Assembly: GCF_016890225.1 (NCBI RefSeq)
Contig: NZ_JAFELM010000017.1
Coordinates: 1 to 52,072, forward strand
Origin: Bacillus suaedaesalsae
Lineage (GTDB): Bacteria > Bacillota > Bacilli > Bacillales > SA4
Reading direction: 5' to 3'
DNA: 52,072 nucleotides
Numbering within the stretch: position 1 is the first letter of the stretch; each line of letters begins with the position of its first letter. Positions 15,794 through 25,043 of the stretch are shown piece by piece. The notes beneath the pieces were generated by a model. That model saw nothing but the letters and a program-made list of their open reading frames with translations, was not told where the DNA came from and ran no database searches. The translations under genes and the position numbers were made by a program.

Positions 15794-18700
15794 ATGAAAA
15801 AAGGCAGGCTGTTTGCAGCTGTGTGCACCACCTTGGTTGCGGGTCAAATTCTGATGACTACAGGAATCCGAGCAGAGCAAGTTTCTGGACCTATTGCAAA
15901 GGATGAGATTCATAATCATGCTACAGAGCTTTTTGATGTACGAAACGTCGTAAATACGGTTCTTCCTACAGACGTACAACTTGATGCGGCAAATTCGTTT
16001 ATTCAAAATGTGGGAGCAGGGGTGAAAATTGAATGGAATTCACGGTTTGGTACTCCATCCATAATCGTGAAAGAGAAAGGATACTTGACAGATCCATCTA
16101 GTCAAAGTGCAAAAGATATTGCTCGTTCTTGGCTGAAAGAACATGCCGCCCTCTATGGACTTAGCGCCGCAGAAGTAGATTCATTAGCAATTATTAGAGA
16201 CTATGCAATGCCAGGAACAGGCTTACATCCCGTTACGTTCCAACAAACCTTTGATGGAATTGAATCTGTATACGGTGGAAGAATCATTGTAGCCGTAAAC
16301 AAAAATGGTCAAATTTTATCTGTTACAGGAAATGCTACTCGCTCAAAGGGCTTAGTGGCAGACTTTAAGTTAACAGCAGCAGAAGCTTTAAGTAAAGTCG
16401 TTAGTTTCGAGTCACCTAACCTTGATTTTATTCCGAAGTTACTCGGTACGGAAAAGGGATGGGATGTGTTTGATGGTGGAAAGGTGTTGCCTACGAAACA
16501 ACGAGTGAAGAAAGCAACGTTTGTTACGGAGAATGGCGTTAGACCTGCTTATCGCGTATTGTTCATTGAAGAACTCAATGAAGGATATGAAGTGGTCATT
16601 GATGCGGCAACAGGTGAAAAGTTATACCAACGTTCATTGGTTGATACGTTACTAGAATCAGAAGGATTAATTTTCGAAAATTATCCAGGTGCAAAAGCGG
16701 GTGGAACACAAGTTGTGAAATCCTTTAAAGGAGATCCTAAAGCATCACCAAACGGATGGCTTATCCCAGGAACTAGTCTAGGACTTACGACATTTGGAAA
16801 CAATGCGAACAGTTATGCAAACTGGAGTAACTTCTTAGTCCCGGCAGACCAAGCGACCCGTCCTCTTGCGCTAAATGGTGATTTCAGCTTCTTATTCAAG
16901 GATGCATGGAAAAAAACAAAAGGCCAAACAGTACCTCCATCCTATGCAGAGGATTTAAACAGTGCGGCAACGAACTTGTTTTATCATCACAATTTATTTC
17001 ATGACTATTTTTACAACTTAGGGTGGACCGAAGCAGCAGGTAACCTGCAGTTATCAAACTTCGGAAAAGGTGGAATGGACGGAGATGCGATTTTAGGTCT
17101 TGTTCAAGCAGGCGCATTATCTGGTGGTGCACCAACTTACACAGGTCGTGATAACGCCTACATGTTAACGTTGCCAGATGGAATTCCAGCTTGGAGCGGC
17201 ATGTTTTTATGGGAGCCGATTGCAGGAGCCTTTGAAGGTGAATATGCAGATGGAGATTTTGACGCAGGAATTATTTATCATGAATACTCACATGCGTTAT
17301 CAAACCGTTTAGTTGCGGGAGGAGAAGCACTCGGAAGCCATCAAGCAGGCTCTATGGGAGAAGGCTGGGGTGACTTCTATGGTATGCACTTTTTAAACAA
17401 GAAAGGCTTGCAGGATAAACCTGTTGTTGGTGCATATGTTACTGGCAATAACGAAAGTGGAATACGAAGCTATTCACTAGATGAAGCACCATACAATTAT
17501 GGTGATGTTGGGTATGACGTTGGTGGTCCTGAGGTTCACTCAGACGGTGATATTTGGGCAGCGATTCTTTGGCAGGTAAGAGAAGAACTTATTACGAGAT
17601 ATGGAAAAGCAGAAGGGGAAACCGTCATCGAACAGTTAGTCATGGATGCGATGCCAATTTCTGTTCCGGATCCATCGATGGTTGATATGCGTTCAGCTAT
17701 TATTGCAGCTGACTTTGAACGATATGACGGAAAGCATTATGATGCACTATGGACTGCATTTTCACAGCGTGGTATTGGTGCAAATGCTTATAGTAATGGC
17801 GGAGATGATACAGATCCGAAACCAGGCTTCAATCATCCGGATGGTCAAAGGAACGGTCAAATTATAGGGAAAGTAATTAACTCAGCAACGAATAAACCAA
17901 TTTCAGATGCAAGAATTATCATTGGTGAGTTTGAAGCAAGAACGACTCCTCTTGCTGTATCTGGTGAAAAGGGAGACTTTGGAGCTTATGTTGTAGAAGG
18001 TTCTTACGACATAACGATTCAGGCGAAAGGCTTTGGTTCTAGAACAATCAGAGATGTCGCAATTAAAGCAAATGAACTGAATAAGTTATCATTCAAGTTA
18101 GGACCAAATGTTGCATCATCCTTCAACGGAGCAACCATTAAGAGTGTATCAGGAAACTCAGATTCAAACCCTGTAAAATTTGCAATTGATGATACGGAAG
18201 CAAGTGTATTCGCATCCGATACACAAGCAAACGGGTTCAATGGAGCTGAATTCGTGGTAGATCTAGCAGGTGACAAACCAGTTGAAGTCTCACACGTGCA
18301 AGTGAGTGCCATGAAAGATATTTCAGCTTCACGGTTTGCAACGTTGAAAAACTTTACGGTCCAAACATCAATAGACGGTGAAAACTGGACATCTATTTGG
18401 AAAGGGAAATTTGAAGGAAATAAACCAAGACCAACAGTCGATACACTACATTATCAAGGCTTTGATTTACCAGAACCAGTTCAAGCCAATTACCTAAAGT
18501 TAACCGCTCACGATACACAAAACAATTCTCAAGGCTTTGTTCAAGTTGCAGAACTGCAAGCATTCACTGAACAAAAAGTTAAAATTGAACCAATAGACAT
18601 ACAGCCAGAAGAACCATTTGTCGCAGAAGGTACAGTTCAAGTTGGAAATGCAGGTACAGGAATTGGTAGCCTTGCCGGTGTACCAGCGACGCTAGCTGTG

Positions 18701-19006
18701 ACAGAAAATGAATTCGTCACAACACAAAATCCTGAACCATCCTCTCAAGGTGTAGATGGTTATGTCCTAACGTTACCAGAGCAATATGGGGACGGCATTC
18801 ATAACTTCACTTTAGAAGGAGAAAGCAGTAGCTCTTATGATTTTGATGTGTATTTCTACAACAAAAACTTTGAAATAATCAGTGGAGTAGCAACATCTGG
18901 TGCAAATGAATCAGGAGTAATCCCTGGTGGTACTCGTTACGTGTATGTGGGATTATATTCTGGTGTGAATGTACCGTTTACATTTAAAGCAACAAGTCCT
19001 TATTAA
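15794..19006 (+). CDS. Secreted M36 (fungalysin-like) metalloprotease with C-terminal accessory domains
   Basis: Preproprotein of about 1070 residues. It begins with a signal peptide (MKKGRLFAAVCTTLVAG...), then an FTP-type propeptide (to about residue 300), then the zinc protease domain with HEYSH at 496-500 and the third ligand region EGWGDFYG at 523-530. C-terminal modules follow: a carboxypeptidase-regulatory-like beta sandwich (GQIIGKVINSATNKPISDARI), an F5/8-type C discoidin-like domain (about 780-925), and a final beta-rich domain. Extracellular protein degradation is the likely role. TTG 15788 is an alternative start; AGGGAGG lies upstream of both. Confidence 0.9.
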   Translation: MKKGRLFAAVCTTLVAGQILMTTGIRAEQVSGPIAKDEIHNHATELFDVRNVVNTVLPTDVQLDAANSFIQNVGAGVKIEWNSRFGTPSIIVKEKGYLTDPSSQSAKDIARSWLKEHAALYGLSAAEVDSLAIIRDYAMPGTGLHPVTFQQTFDGIESVYGGRIIVAVNKNGQILSVTGNATRSKGLVADFKLTAAEALSKVVSFESPNLDFIPKLLGTEKGWDVFDGGKVLPTKQRVKKATFVTENGVRPAYRVLFIEELNEGYEVVIDAATGEKLYQRSLVDTLLESEGLIFENYPGAKAGGTQVVKSFKGDPKASPNGWLIPGTSLGLTTFGNNANSYANWSNFLVPADQATRPLALNGDFSFLFKDAWKKTKGQTVPPSYAEDLNSAATNLFYHHNLFHDYFYNLGWTEAAGNLQLSNFGKGGMDGDAILGLVQAGALSGGAPTYTGRDNAYMLTLPDGIPAWSGMFLWEPIAGAFEGEYADGDFDAGIIYHEYSHALSNRLVAGGEALGSHQAGSMGEGWGDFYGMHFLNKKGLQDKPVVGAYVTGNNESGIRSYSLDEAPYNYGDVGYDVGGPEVHSDGDIWAAILWQVREELITRYGKAEGETVIEQLVMDAMPISVPDPSMVDMRSAIIAADFERYDGKHYDALWTAFSQRGIGANAYSNGGDDTDPKPGFNHPDGQRNGQIIGKVINSATNKPISDARIIIGEFEARTTPLAVSGEKGDFGAYVVEGSYDITIQAKGFGSRTIRDVAIKANELNKLSFKLGPNVASSFNGATIKSVSGNSDSNPVKFAIDDTEASVFASDTQANGFNGAEFVVDLAGDKPVEVSHVQVSAMKDISASRFATLKNFTVQTSIDGENWTSIWKGKFEGNKPRPTVDTLHYQGFDLPEPVQANYLKLTAHDTQNNSQGFVQVAELQAFTEQKVKIEPIDIQPEEPFVAEGTVQVGNAGTGIGSLAGVPATLAVTENEFVTTQNPEPSSQGVDGYVLTLPEQYGDGIHNFTLEGESSSSYDFDVYFYNKNFEIISGVATSGANESGVIPGGTRYVYVGLYSGVNVPFTFKATSPY

Positions 19007-19022
19007 AACATGTAAAGTGGAG

Positions 19023-19047
19023 AGAGCTTGCTAGCAGGCTCTTTTTC
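19023..19047 (+). terminator. Rho-independent terminator
   Basis: AGAGCTT (19023-19029) pairs with AGGCTCT (19036-19042), one G-T pair, followed by five T. It ends the protease gene. Confidence 0.8.
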
Positions 19048-19187
19048 CTTTTACATAGGCTGTTTTCGTAAAGCTTGTTGCTTTTGCATATAAAATAAAT
19101 TGCTATAGTGTCTGCAGCGAAATGGAGCGGAAATCTCAACTAAAAACAACAAAGTATGCGAAAACAACCTTTTCATAAAAACAGTGG

Positions 19188-19216
19188 TTGCGAACAAATG
19201 TTCTAAATTGTATAAT
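19188..19216 (+). promoter_or_regulatory. Sigma-A promoter overlapped by a LexA-box-like operator
   Basis: TTGCGA (19188-19193), a 17-nt spacer and TATAAT (19211-19216). The sequence CGAACAAATGTTCT (19191-19204) matches the Bacillus SOS box CGAACnnnnGTTCG except for its last base, and overlaps the -35 element, where LexA would block RNA polymerase. Confidence 0.5.
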
Positions 19217-19250
19217 TTGATTGTAAGATAACTTAAAGGAGATGGTTTAG

Positions 19251-19676
19251 ATGTCAGTAAAGTTAATTCCGTACTTAGTGATGAATGGAAATGCAAAGGA
19301 AGCAATCGATTTTTATCAAGAGGCTTTAAAAGCAGAGGTGTTGTATTCACAATCTTTTGGTGAAATGCCAGAAAATCCAGAGTTTCCTTTACCTGAAGAG
19401 GCAAAAAACCGAATCTCTCATGCGACTATTAAAGTTGGGGAAACAGAACTAATGCTATCAGACACGTTTCCAGGTCAGCCACATCAAAGTGGAAATCAAG
19501 TGACGATTTGTATCTCAACAAAGGATGCAAATCAATCAAAAGCGATGTTTGATGCATTAAGTAATGGAGGAACCGTTACAATGCCTCTACAGGAAACCTT
19601 TTTTAGCCCTGCATATGGAGGCGTTATAGATAAGTTTGGTGTAACCTTCCAAGTATATACAGAAGGTGAGCATTAA
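19251..19676 (+). CDS. PhnB-like VOC-superfamily protein
   Basis: Protein of 141 residues of the PhnB-like glyoxalase group: IPYLVMNGNAKEAIDFYQEAL at the start, ATIKVGETELMLSDTFPGQ in the middle, and GGVIDKFGVTFQVYTEGEH at the end. The fold is that of VOC enzymes; no substrate is known. The start follows AAAGGAGATGG. The promoter upstream carries a near-consensus SOS box, so expression may be DNA-damage-inducible. The terminator at 19689 is shared with the converging oxidoreductase gene. Confidence 0.85.
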   Translation: MSVKLIPYLVMNGNAKEAIDFYQEALKAEVLYSQSFGEMPENPEFPLPEEAKNRISHATIKVGETELMLSDTFPGQPHQSGNQVTICISTKDANQSKAMFDALSNGGTVTMPLQETFFSPAYGGVIDKFGVTFQVYTEGEH

Positions 19677-19688
19677 TACATAAACAAT

Positions 19689-19728
19689 GAAGACCCCTAT
19701 ACTTACCGAGTGGTAAAAAGGGGTCTTC
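19689..19728. terminator. Bidirectional terminator
   Basis: GAAGACCCC pairs with GGGGTCTTC, with an inner TTACC/GGTAA stem. It lies between convergent genes. Confidence 0.8.
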
Positions 19729-19782
19729 TTAGTGCTAAGCTATTATAAGAGATGCCGTATAACGAACAAGTCTTAGTTACTC

Positions 19783-20925
19783 TTAAACCCCCGGGAACCA
19801 TCCTGGAGTGTTTACAATCGCAGCCCATAGAGGATCTGGAACCACTAATTCTTCTTGTTTCGTCTTATCAATTTTAGTGACAATATCAGCTTCTTTCCCT
19901 TCAGCTACTTTTTGTACCCAATCAGGATCAATAATCAGCTCTCTACCTAATGCAAGTAGAGGTACACCTGATTCAAATGCTTTACGTGCATCTTCTGCGG
20001 TATAAATGGAACCAACTCCAATTAGCGGGACACGGTTATTAATTGTTTCAAGTAAATAGTCAATTCTTTTCTTATTGGTATCTTCCACAGCTCTTTTAGC
20101 AGTCGAGTGGAAGTCTTGAAGTGATACATGTAAATAATCTAAGCCTTTATCAGCTAATTCGTCCACAAGTTTTAGTGTATCTCCCATTGTTATACCAGGA
20201 GTTTCTGGTTCTTCTGGTGAGAAACGATATCCTACGATAAACGGTGAGGTTGCATGCTCCTTCACGACTCTTTTCACTTCATCCACAATCGCAAGCGGGA
20301 AGGTCATTCGTTTTTCTAAACTGCCACCAAATTGATCTTCGCGTTTATTTGAATGAGGGGAGAAGAATTGCTGAATTAAATACCCATTTGCTCCGTGTAT
20401 TTCAACACCGTCATATCCTGCTTCAATGGCACGACGAGTTGTTTCACCGAACGATCGGATCATTTCTTGTACTTCTGATTCTGTTAACGCTCTTGGCTTT
20501 AAATCCGGTTCTTCTGTTGATACACCGCCTCTTTCAGCAGGTACATCACTGGCACTAACAATTTCACCATTTGGAACGAGCGCTGGTGGACACATTCTAC
20601 CACCGTGAAAAATTTGAAGGACCGCTTTCGCTCCTTGTCCTTTAATTGCATCTGCTACTTGTTTAAGACTTGGAATCATCTCGTCCTTGTCTCCACCAAA
20701 TTCGCCGTGAAATCCTTTTCCGTTCGGCGTAACATATGTACAAGCTGTCACCACCATGCTTACGCCTTTCGAACGGCGTGCATAGTAATTAACCTCAGCT
20801 TCTGTAACCGTTCCATCTGGATTGGATGAAAAGTTCGTCATCGGAGCCATAACCAATCTGTTTTTCAATTCCACTCCGTTAGGAAGAGTGTAAGAAGTTA
20901 ACATGTATTCTTCGTTTCCATTCAT
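19783..20925 (-). CDS. NAD(P)H:flavin oxidoreductase, old yellow enzyme family (YqiG-like)
   Basis: Protein of 380 residues forming an FMN-binding TIM barrel. Seen: N-terminal LKNRLVMAPMTNFSSNPDG, substrate-binding VEIHGANGYLIQQFFSP, EDQFGGSLEKRMTFPLAIV, and the FMN phosphate region near PLIGVGSIYTAEDARKAFESG...LALGRELI. OYE-family enzymes reduce activated alkenes or other electrophiles. ATG 20925 follows AGGAGG; the frame is open further upstream without a site. The length suits YqiG. It is transcribed alone, divergent from ridA. Confidence 0.88.
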   Translation of the reverse strand: MNGNEEYMLTSYTLPNGVELKNRLVMAPMTNFSSNPDGTVTEAEVNYYARRSKGVSMVVTACTYVTPNGKGFHGEFGGDKDEMIPSLKQVADAIKGQGAKAVLQIFHGGRMCPPALVPNGEIVSASDVPAERGGVSTEEPDLKPRALTESEVQEMIRSFGETTRRAIEAGYDGVEIHGANGYLIQQFFSPHSNKREDQFGGSLEKRMTFPLAIVDEVKRVVKEHATSPFIVGYRFSPEEPETPGITMGDTLKLVDELADKGLDYLHVSLQDFHSTAKRAVEDTNKKRIDYLLETINNRVPLIGVGSIYTAEDARKAFESGVPLLALGRELIIDPDWVQKVAEGKEADIVTKIDKTKQEELVVPDPLWAAIVNTPGWFPGV

Positions 20926-21110
20926 AGTAAATATCCTCCTTCTGTTATGTACCATGTTATCGTTGTCAAATTGACACACGTTTATGAAAGAATCGTGCAA
21001 TTATAGTTATAACAAACTTCAACCATATGAATAAAATATTATGCCTATAGACTGCTTTTTTCTCATTAACTTGTATATGTATATAAAAAAGACAAGTTAG
21101 GAGCATGAGA

Positions 21111-21485
21111 ATGATAAGTATAGTCGAAGCAGGAAACCTGAAGTCAAATGGACATTATGCACTTGCGACAGTACATAACGATACAGTGTATGTGTCTGGT
21201 CAATTTGCGATTGATCCTGTAACCCGTGAAAAGAAGTTTGGAACGATTGAGCAAGAAACATTACAGTCACTAAAAAACGTGGAACTCATTCTAGAAGCAG
21301 CAGGAAGTAAAAAAGAACACATTCTCCGTATGACACTGTATATACCTGATGTTTCGCTTTGGGACAAAGTAGATGCTGTGTACCGTGAATTTTTTGGTGA
21401 GCATAAACCTGCCAGAACAGTTGTGCCGACGAATGAGTTACATTTTGGCTTCAAAATTGAAATTGATGCGATAGCTTATATTTAG
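21111..21485 (+). CDS. RidA/YjgF-family enamine/imine deaminase
   Basis: Protein of 124 residues covering the whole RidA fold. The expected segments are GHYALATVHNDTVYVSGQFAIDP, the middle QSLKNVELILEAAGSKKEHILRMTLYIPD, and the C-terminal signature region KPARTVVPTNELHFGFKIEIDAIAYI. The active-site Arg (PARTVV) is present. RidA proteins hydrolyse reactive 2-aminoacrylate and related imines released by PLP enzymes. ATG 21111 is chosen over 21105 because GGAG lies 7 nt before it. It is 18 nt upstream of a PLP-lyase gene, a fitting partner. Confidence 0.85.
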   Translation: MISIVEAGNLKSNGHYALATVHNDTVYVSGQFAIDPVTREKKFGTIEQETLQSLKNVELILEAAGSKKEHILRMTLYIPDVSLWDKVDAVYREFFGEHKPARTVVPTNELHFGFKIEIDAIAYI

Positions 21486-21503
21486 GCAGGGGGCGAATGT
21501 AGG

Positions 21504-22604
21504 ATGGAGCAATTCGTATGTAACAGTTGTGAAACAGTGTATGAAATTACAATGACCAGGTGGAAGTGTGATTGTGGAGGAGTCTTAGATTTACGTAAGG
21601 AAACACCAAACATTGACGTTGAAGCTTGGAGACAATATCCAAACTCCTTGTGGCGTTATGTGGATACGATGCCATTTGCTAACGATGCTATGTCTTGGAG
21701 AGAAATTACAATGGGAGAAGGTCAAACTCCTTTACTCGTGTTAGATCCACTAGAGCCACATACATACGTAAAAGTTGAATACACGATGCCTACGTTATCC
21801 TTCAAAGATCGGGGAGCAGTTGTATTGATGGCGAAGGCAAAAGAGTTAGGTGTAACAAAGGTGATCGCCGATAGTAGTGGCAACGCAGGAACAGCAATCG
21901 CAGCCTATGCAGCACGTTGTAACATTGCGTGCGATATTTATTTAAGTGATCAAACGTCTCCGAAAAAGATAGCGCAAGTAAAAGCACATGGCGCAACCAT
22001 TAAAGAAATTCAAGGTACACGGGAGACAATAGCAGCAGCAGCACAACAAGCGGTGGAAGAAGAAAACGTGTTTTACGCAAGTCATGTGTATAATCCGTAC
22101 TTTTATGAAGGAACAAAAACATACGCTTATGAAATTTATGAACAACTAAAAGGAGTGCCAGATTCACTCATCATCCCAGTTGGAAATGGAACGCTGTTAC
22201 TTGGCGCCTACTATGGCTTCAAAGAATTGCTAGAAAACAGATTAATAGATAAAATGCCAAAACTCATTGCCATCCAAGCTGCCAACTGTGCACCACTCTG
22301 TCTTGCATATGAAACTGGGAAACCTAAAGCAGCACCATTCACAAACAAAGGAACGCTTGCAGAAGGCATTGCGATTGCTGCTCCAGCCCGTTCTAGTCAA
22401 ATCTTAGAAGCTGTACGTGATACAAATGGTACCTTTATAGACATTGAAGAAGAAGAGATTTTGAGTGCCAGGGAACAGCTTGCTGACAAAGGCTTTTATG
22501 TTGAAATTACATCAGCAGTTAATTATGCTGGTTACTTGAAATATAACAGGGAGCCTGGAGAAATAGTTGTCATTCCTCTTTGTGGGGCTGGGATTAAGTC
22601 GTAA
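21504..22604 (+). CDS. Threonine-synthase-like PLP-dependent enzyme
   Basis: Fold-type II PLP enzyme of 366 residues. The N-terminus has a zinc-ribbon-like set C6, C9, C22, C24. K101 in LSFKDRG is the PLP Schiff-base lysine, followed by the Asn loop DSSGNAGTAIAAYAARC and the Gly-rich phosphate site VGNGTLLLGAY. The C-terminal LCGAGIKS completes the active site. It could be threonine synthase or a related ammonia-lyase/beta-replacement enzyme; absence of hom/thrB next to it and pairing with ridA argue for a catabolic or salvage role. Confidence 0.8.
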   Translation: MEQFVCNSCETVYEITMTRWKCDCGGVLDLRKETPNIDVEAWRQYPNSLWRYVDTMPFANDAMSWREITMGEGQTPLLVLDPLEPHTYVKVEYTMPTLSFKDRGAVVLMAKAKELGVTKVIADSSGNAGTAIAAYAARCNIACDIYLSDQTSPKKIAQVKAHGATIKEIQGTRETIAAAAQQAVEEENVFYASHVYNPYFYEGTKTYAYEIYEQLKGVPDSLIIPVGNGTLLLGAYYGFKELLENRLIDKMPKLIAIQAANCAPLCLAYETGKPKAAPFTNKGTLAEGIAIAAPARSSQILEAVRDTNGTFIDIEEEEILSAREQLADKGFYVEITSAVNYAGYLKYNREPGEIVVIPLCGAGIKS

Positions 22605-22752
22605 TAATTAATAAATTAGCACATGTATATCACATTGCTAGCACTTGGCTATAACTCAATAATATCAAGGTATATCGCCGTCGAAGAGTTTTCTTCTCTC
22701 TGCTTTTGTCTTCTTTGTCATGATACTCAATTTAAATTTATGGAATTTCAGT

Positions 22753-22790
22753 AAAAAACGGTGCCATTACTAGTATGGCACCGTTTTTTA
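22753..22790. terminator. Bidirectional terminator
   Basis: AAAACGGTGCCAT pairs with ATGGCACCGTTTT (13 bp, loop TACTAGT), flanked by A and T runs. It lies between convergent genes. Confidence 0.9.
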
Positions 22791-23363
22791 CTATTCTTTC
22801 TCTTCTGAAGCAATGTCTCGAACTAATGTTTCAGCAGCATGTCGATAGAGATTGCTCATTTGCGCAAGAGACGAAATAAGCAATACTTTGTCTACATAGC
22901 TTGTATCAGTTTGGTCTTTAGTTGATACCAACTCTGTTGCCTCATGAAAATGTGTTTGCAAAGTACGACTGAAATGTTCTGCATTTACATTCATGAGTTC
23001 AAGGTAGTAACGATAAAAATCTGGTAAGTCAAATTCCTCATTTACTATTTTTTGATTCAGCTCTTCAAGTAACTGCTTGATTTCATTGATTTTCAAACTT
23101 CCTTTCAGCTGATTAATTAAGCTGAGGAGAATAATATGTTCTTTCGTATATTTTTTATTTTTAATCGGAAGCAGCAGTCCGGACTTTGCGTAATTGTTAA
23201 TCATCGTTTTCGTCAGGACTCTCTCACTTGGATCACCGCTAGAGAGTTTGTTATCAAACAGCTGCATAACCTGGTCCATATATAAATCAATTCCCGGTAT
23301 ATCCTCAAGCTCAATCTGTTTCGTTCCTTTCAAGCTTTCTAGTAACCTTTCAACATCCGCCAT
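22791..23363 (-). CDS. DUF1836 (MerR-like HTH) protein
   Basis: Protein of 190 residues. The N-terminal IELEDIPGIDLYMDQVMQLFDNKL, then ERVLTKTMINNYAKSGLLLPIKNKKYTKEHIILLSLINQLKGSL, match the DUF1836 pattern. This is a winged-helix/MerR-like DNA-binding fold in which the second segment is the helix-turn-helix and wing. The C-terminal half is helical. A transcriptional regulator role is likely; the target is unknown. The start lies 3 nt inside the divergent spacer and is monocistronic. Confidence 0.8.
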   Translation of the reverse strand: MADVERLLESLKGTKQIELEDIPGIDLYMDQVMQLFDNKLSSGDPSERVLTKTMINNYAKSGLLLPIKNKKYTKEHIILLSLINQLKGSLKINEIKQLLEELNQKIVNEEFDLPDFYRYYLELMNVNAEHFSRTLQTHFHEATELVSTKDQTDTSYVDKVLLISSLAQMSNLYRHAAETLVRDIASEEKE

Positions 23364-23529
23364 ATGAAAACCTCAATTCCTGTATTTAGTAGTGGGTTTA
23401 TTTTAACAAGAAAATAGTCGGTTTTCAACACTTGCTACATTTCGTAGTTTGTTATATATTTATACGTAGTTATTAATACTACGTTATATCGTTATATGAG
23501 GTAACGTGTAGTTTGAATGGATGGTGTAT

Positions 23530-24210
23530 ATGAAAATTTTATGTTTTGGAGATAGCTTGACGAGAGGCGTTTCCTTTGTAAATGGGCGTTTAAGGATTCT
23601 AAAAAGAAATTATCCTGCTGTGTTACTTGATTTAATGAAAAATAAAAATAAAGAGAATGAGGAGATACAAGTCATTAATAAAGGGGTATTTAATGACAAT
23701 TCCAATTTACTTATAGATAGACTCGAACGTGATGTCTTTCATGAAAAGCCTGATTATGTGATTATTGAAATAGGCGGGAATGATTGTGATTTCTCATGGT
23801 CAGAGGTTTCAGAAAATCCTACTAAGTTTCATGAGCCAACAGTTCCACTAGATCGATATATTGTTAATCTTAAATTTATTATATTAAAAATAAGAAACGA
23901 GGGGATTACACCGATTCTATCTACGTTACCGCCTTTAGATCCAGTTCGCTATTATAATAGAATTACGAAAAGTTTCAGCACGCAGGTAAGTCACTGGATT
24001 TGTAAGCTAGGAGGAATCGAGTACTGGCATAGCCAATACAATAACGCCGTTCAGAAAGTGGCAGAAGAATTAGATGTTATGCTGATAGACGTAAGAAAAG
24101 CGATCAAAAATGCTGGAGATGTAAATGGTCTCATAAGTGAAGACGGCATTCATTTGACGGAAAAAGGATATGAAGAATTCGCAACGGAAGTGTTTCAAAG
24201 AATATATTAA
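23530..24210 (+). CDS. GDSL/SGNH-family hydrolase
   Basis: Protein of 226 residues without a signal peptide. Block I GDSLTRG holds the nucleophile Ser near residue 8, block III IEIGGNDCDF holds the oxyanion Gly/Asn, and block V DGIHLTEKGY holds the catalytic Asp and His. An esterase or lipase acting on small acyl esters in the cytoplasm is expected. ATG 23530 is the family-typical start (MKILCFGD); ATG 23521 is possible, and neither has a strong ribosome binding site. Monocistronic. Confidence 0.85.
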   Translation: MKILCFGDSLTRGVSFVNGRLRILKRNYPAVLLDLMKNKNKENEEIQVINKGVFNDNSNLLIDRLERDVFHEKPDYVIIEIGGNDCDFSWSEVSENPTKFHEPTVPLDRYIVNLKFIILKIRNEGITPILSTLPPLDPVRYYNRITKSFSTQVSHWICKLGGIEYWHSQYNNAVQKVAEELDVMLIDVRKAIKNAGDVNGLISEDGIHLTEKGYEEFATEVFQRIY

Positions 24211-24431
24211 ACTTCCAACTATGATTGAAAATAAATAATTAATTCTGATCTAAGAAATAGACTTGATTATATTTACGAACTCGAGTGTTGAAACGATTCT
24301 GGTCGTTCAAATGCTTTGTTTTGTCTTGATGTTTGGTTTACTTTTGCTACAGCTTTGGTTGTGAATCAGAAGGAGAAGGTGGAGGTTTAATAATAGTATA
24401 TAAAGAAAAAAATTAAAGAAAATGATGTTTA

Positions 24432-24478
24432 AAAAAACAAACTGACTTGGAATTATGGTCTAAGTCAGTTTGTTTTTT
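24432..24478. terminator. Bidirectional terminator
   Basis: AAAAAACAAACTGACTT pairs with AAGTCAGTTTGTTTTTT, a 17-bp stem with a 13-nt loop. Its end overlaps the stop codon of the minus-strand gene at 24477. Confidence 0.9.
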
Positions 24479-24650
24479 ATTCATGAATCAATTGCTGAAC
24501 CTGTTGAATCTTCTGTTGTGCTTTTTCGAGTTCCTTTTGAGCAAAGAGGCAAGCTTCGGCTTCTGTGCTGTTTGAATTCACTTGCTTTAAATGTTGATGA
24601 GCAGTATGTATGATATCTTGAGCTTCTTGTAATGTACCTTTTAAGTTCAT
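24477..24650 (-). CDS. Small helical protein
   Basis: Protein of 57 residues, predicted to be two helices (GTLQEAQDIIHTAHQHLKQV and ACLFAQKELEKAQQKIQQVQQLI), Gln-rich and amphipathic, like small coiled-coil proteins common in Bacillus. The ATG at 24650 has AAGGAAG upstream; a longer frame to 24758 lacks a site. Function unknown. Confidence 0.6.
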   Translation of the reverse strand: MNLKGTLQEAQDIIHTAHQHLKQVNSNSTEAEACLFAQKELEKAQQKIQQVQQLIHE

Positions 24651-24786
24651 GGTCAGTCTTCCTTTCTTATCATTACTTCTGTATAGGATGTACAAAAATT
24701 TTATAATTACACTTAGCGCAGGAAAATGCTGTTTTAATGAGTACATTAGAAAAGGCAAAACTGATAATCAGCATTACCTTAACGTG

Positions 24787-24985
24787 CTACATATTCTCCA
24801 TTAATTTCTTTGCAATTCTTGCGTAATCATCGCGGTGAATTCCTGGTGCGAATTCATCGGGTAAGTTATCAAGATTTGGAATAGGAGCTGCCTTTGGTGC
24901 ACCTGGTTTGATATGAAAGTGATTATCTAGATATAACGGATGATTGAAAGGACAATTACTAAAAGTTTTAAAAGTTAATTCATAA
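24787..24985 (-). pseudogene. C-terminal gene fragment, unknown family
   Basis: The minus strand encodes an uninterrupted, well-behaved tail of about 60 residues (CPFNHPLYLDNHFHIKPG, then APIPNLDNLPDEFAPGIHRDDYARIAKKLMENM) ending at TAG 24787-24789. There is no start codon or ribosome binding site; an in-frame stop lies just upstream, next to a terminator-like hairpin. It looks like the 3' end of a lost gene. Confidence 0.45.
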
Positions 24986-24990
24986 AAAAA

Positions 24991-25028
24991 GAGAGTTTAA
25001 CTGCTTCGAATGAAGCAAGATAACTCTC
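24991..25028 (-). terminator. Terminator-like hairpin
   Basis: GAGAGTT and AACTCTC with inner GCTTC/GAAGC. An A run on the plus strand gives a T run for minus-strand transcripts, which fits the end of the coiled-coil gene unit. Confidence 0.55.
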
Positions 25029-25043
25029 GCTGAAATATAAAAT

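Noticed and set aside
19051-19404. 117-codon minus-strand frame opposite the VOC gene
   Set aside because: Shadow of the VOC coding sequence and its promoter region.
24255-24400. Short hydrophobic frame resembling holin-like type I toxins (QMLCFVLMFGLLLLQLWL)
   Set aside because: No convincing start or ribosome binding site and the expected charged tail lies in another frame. At best a relic.
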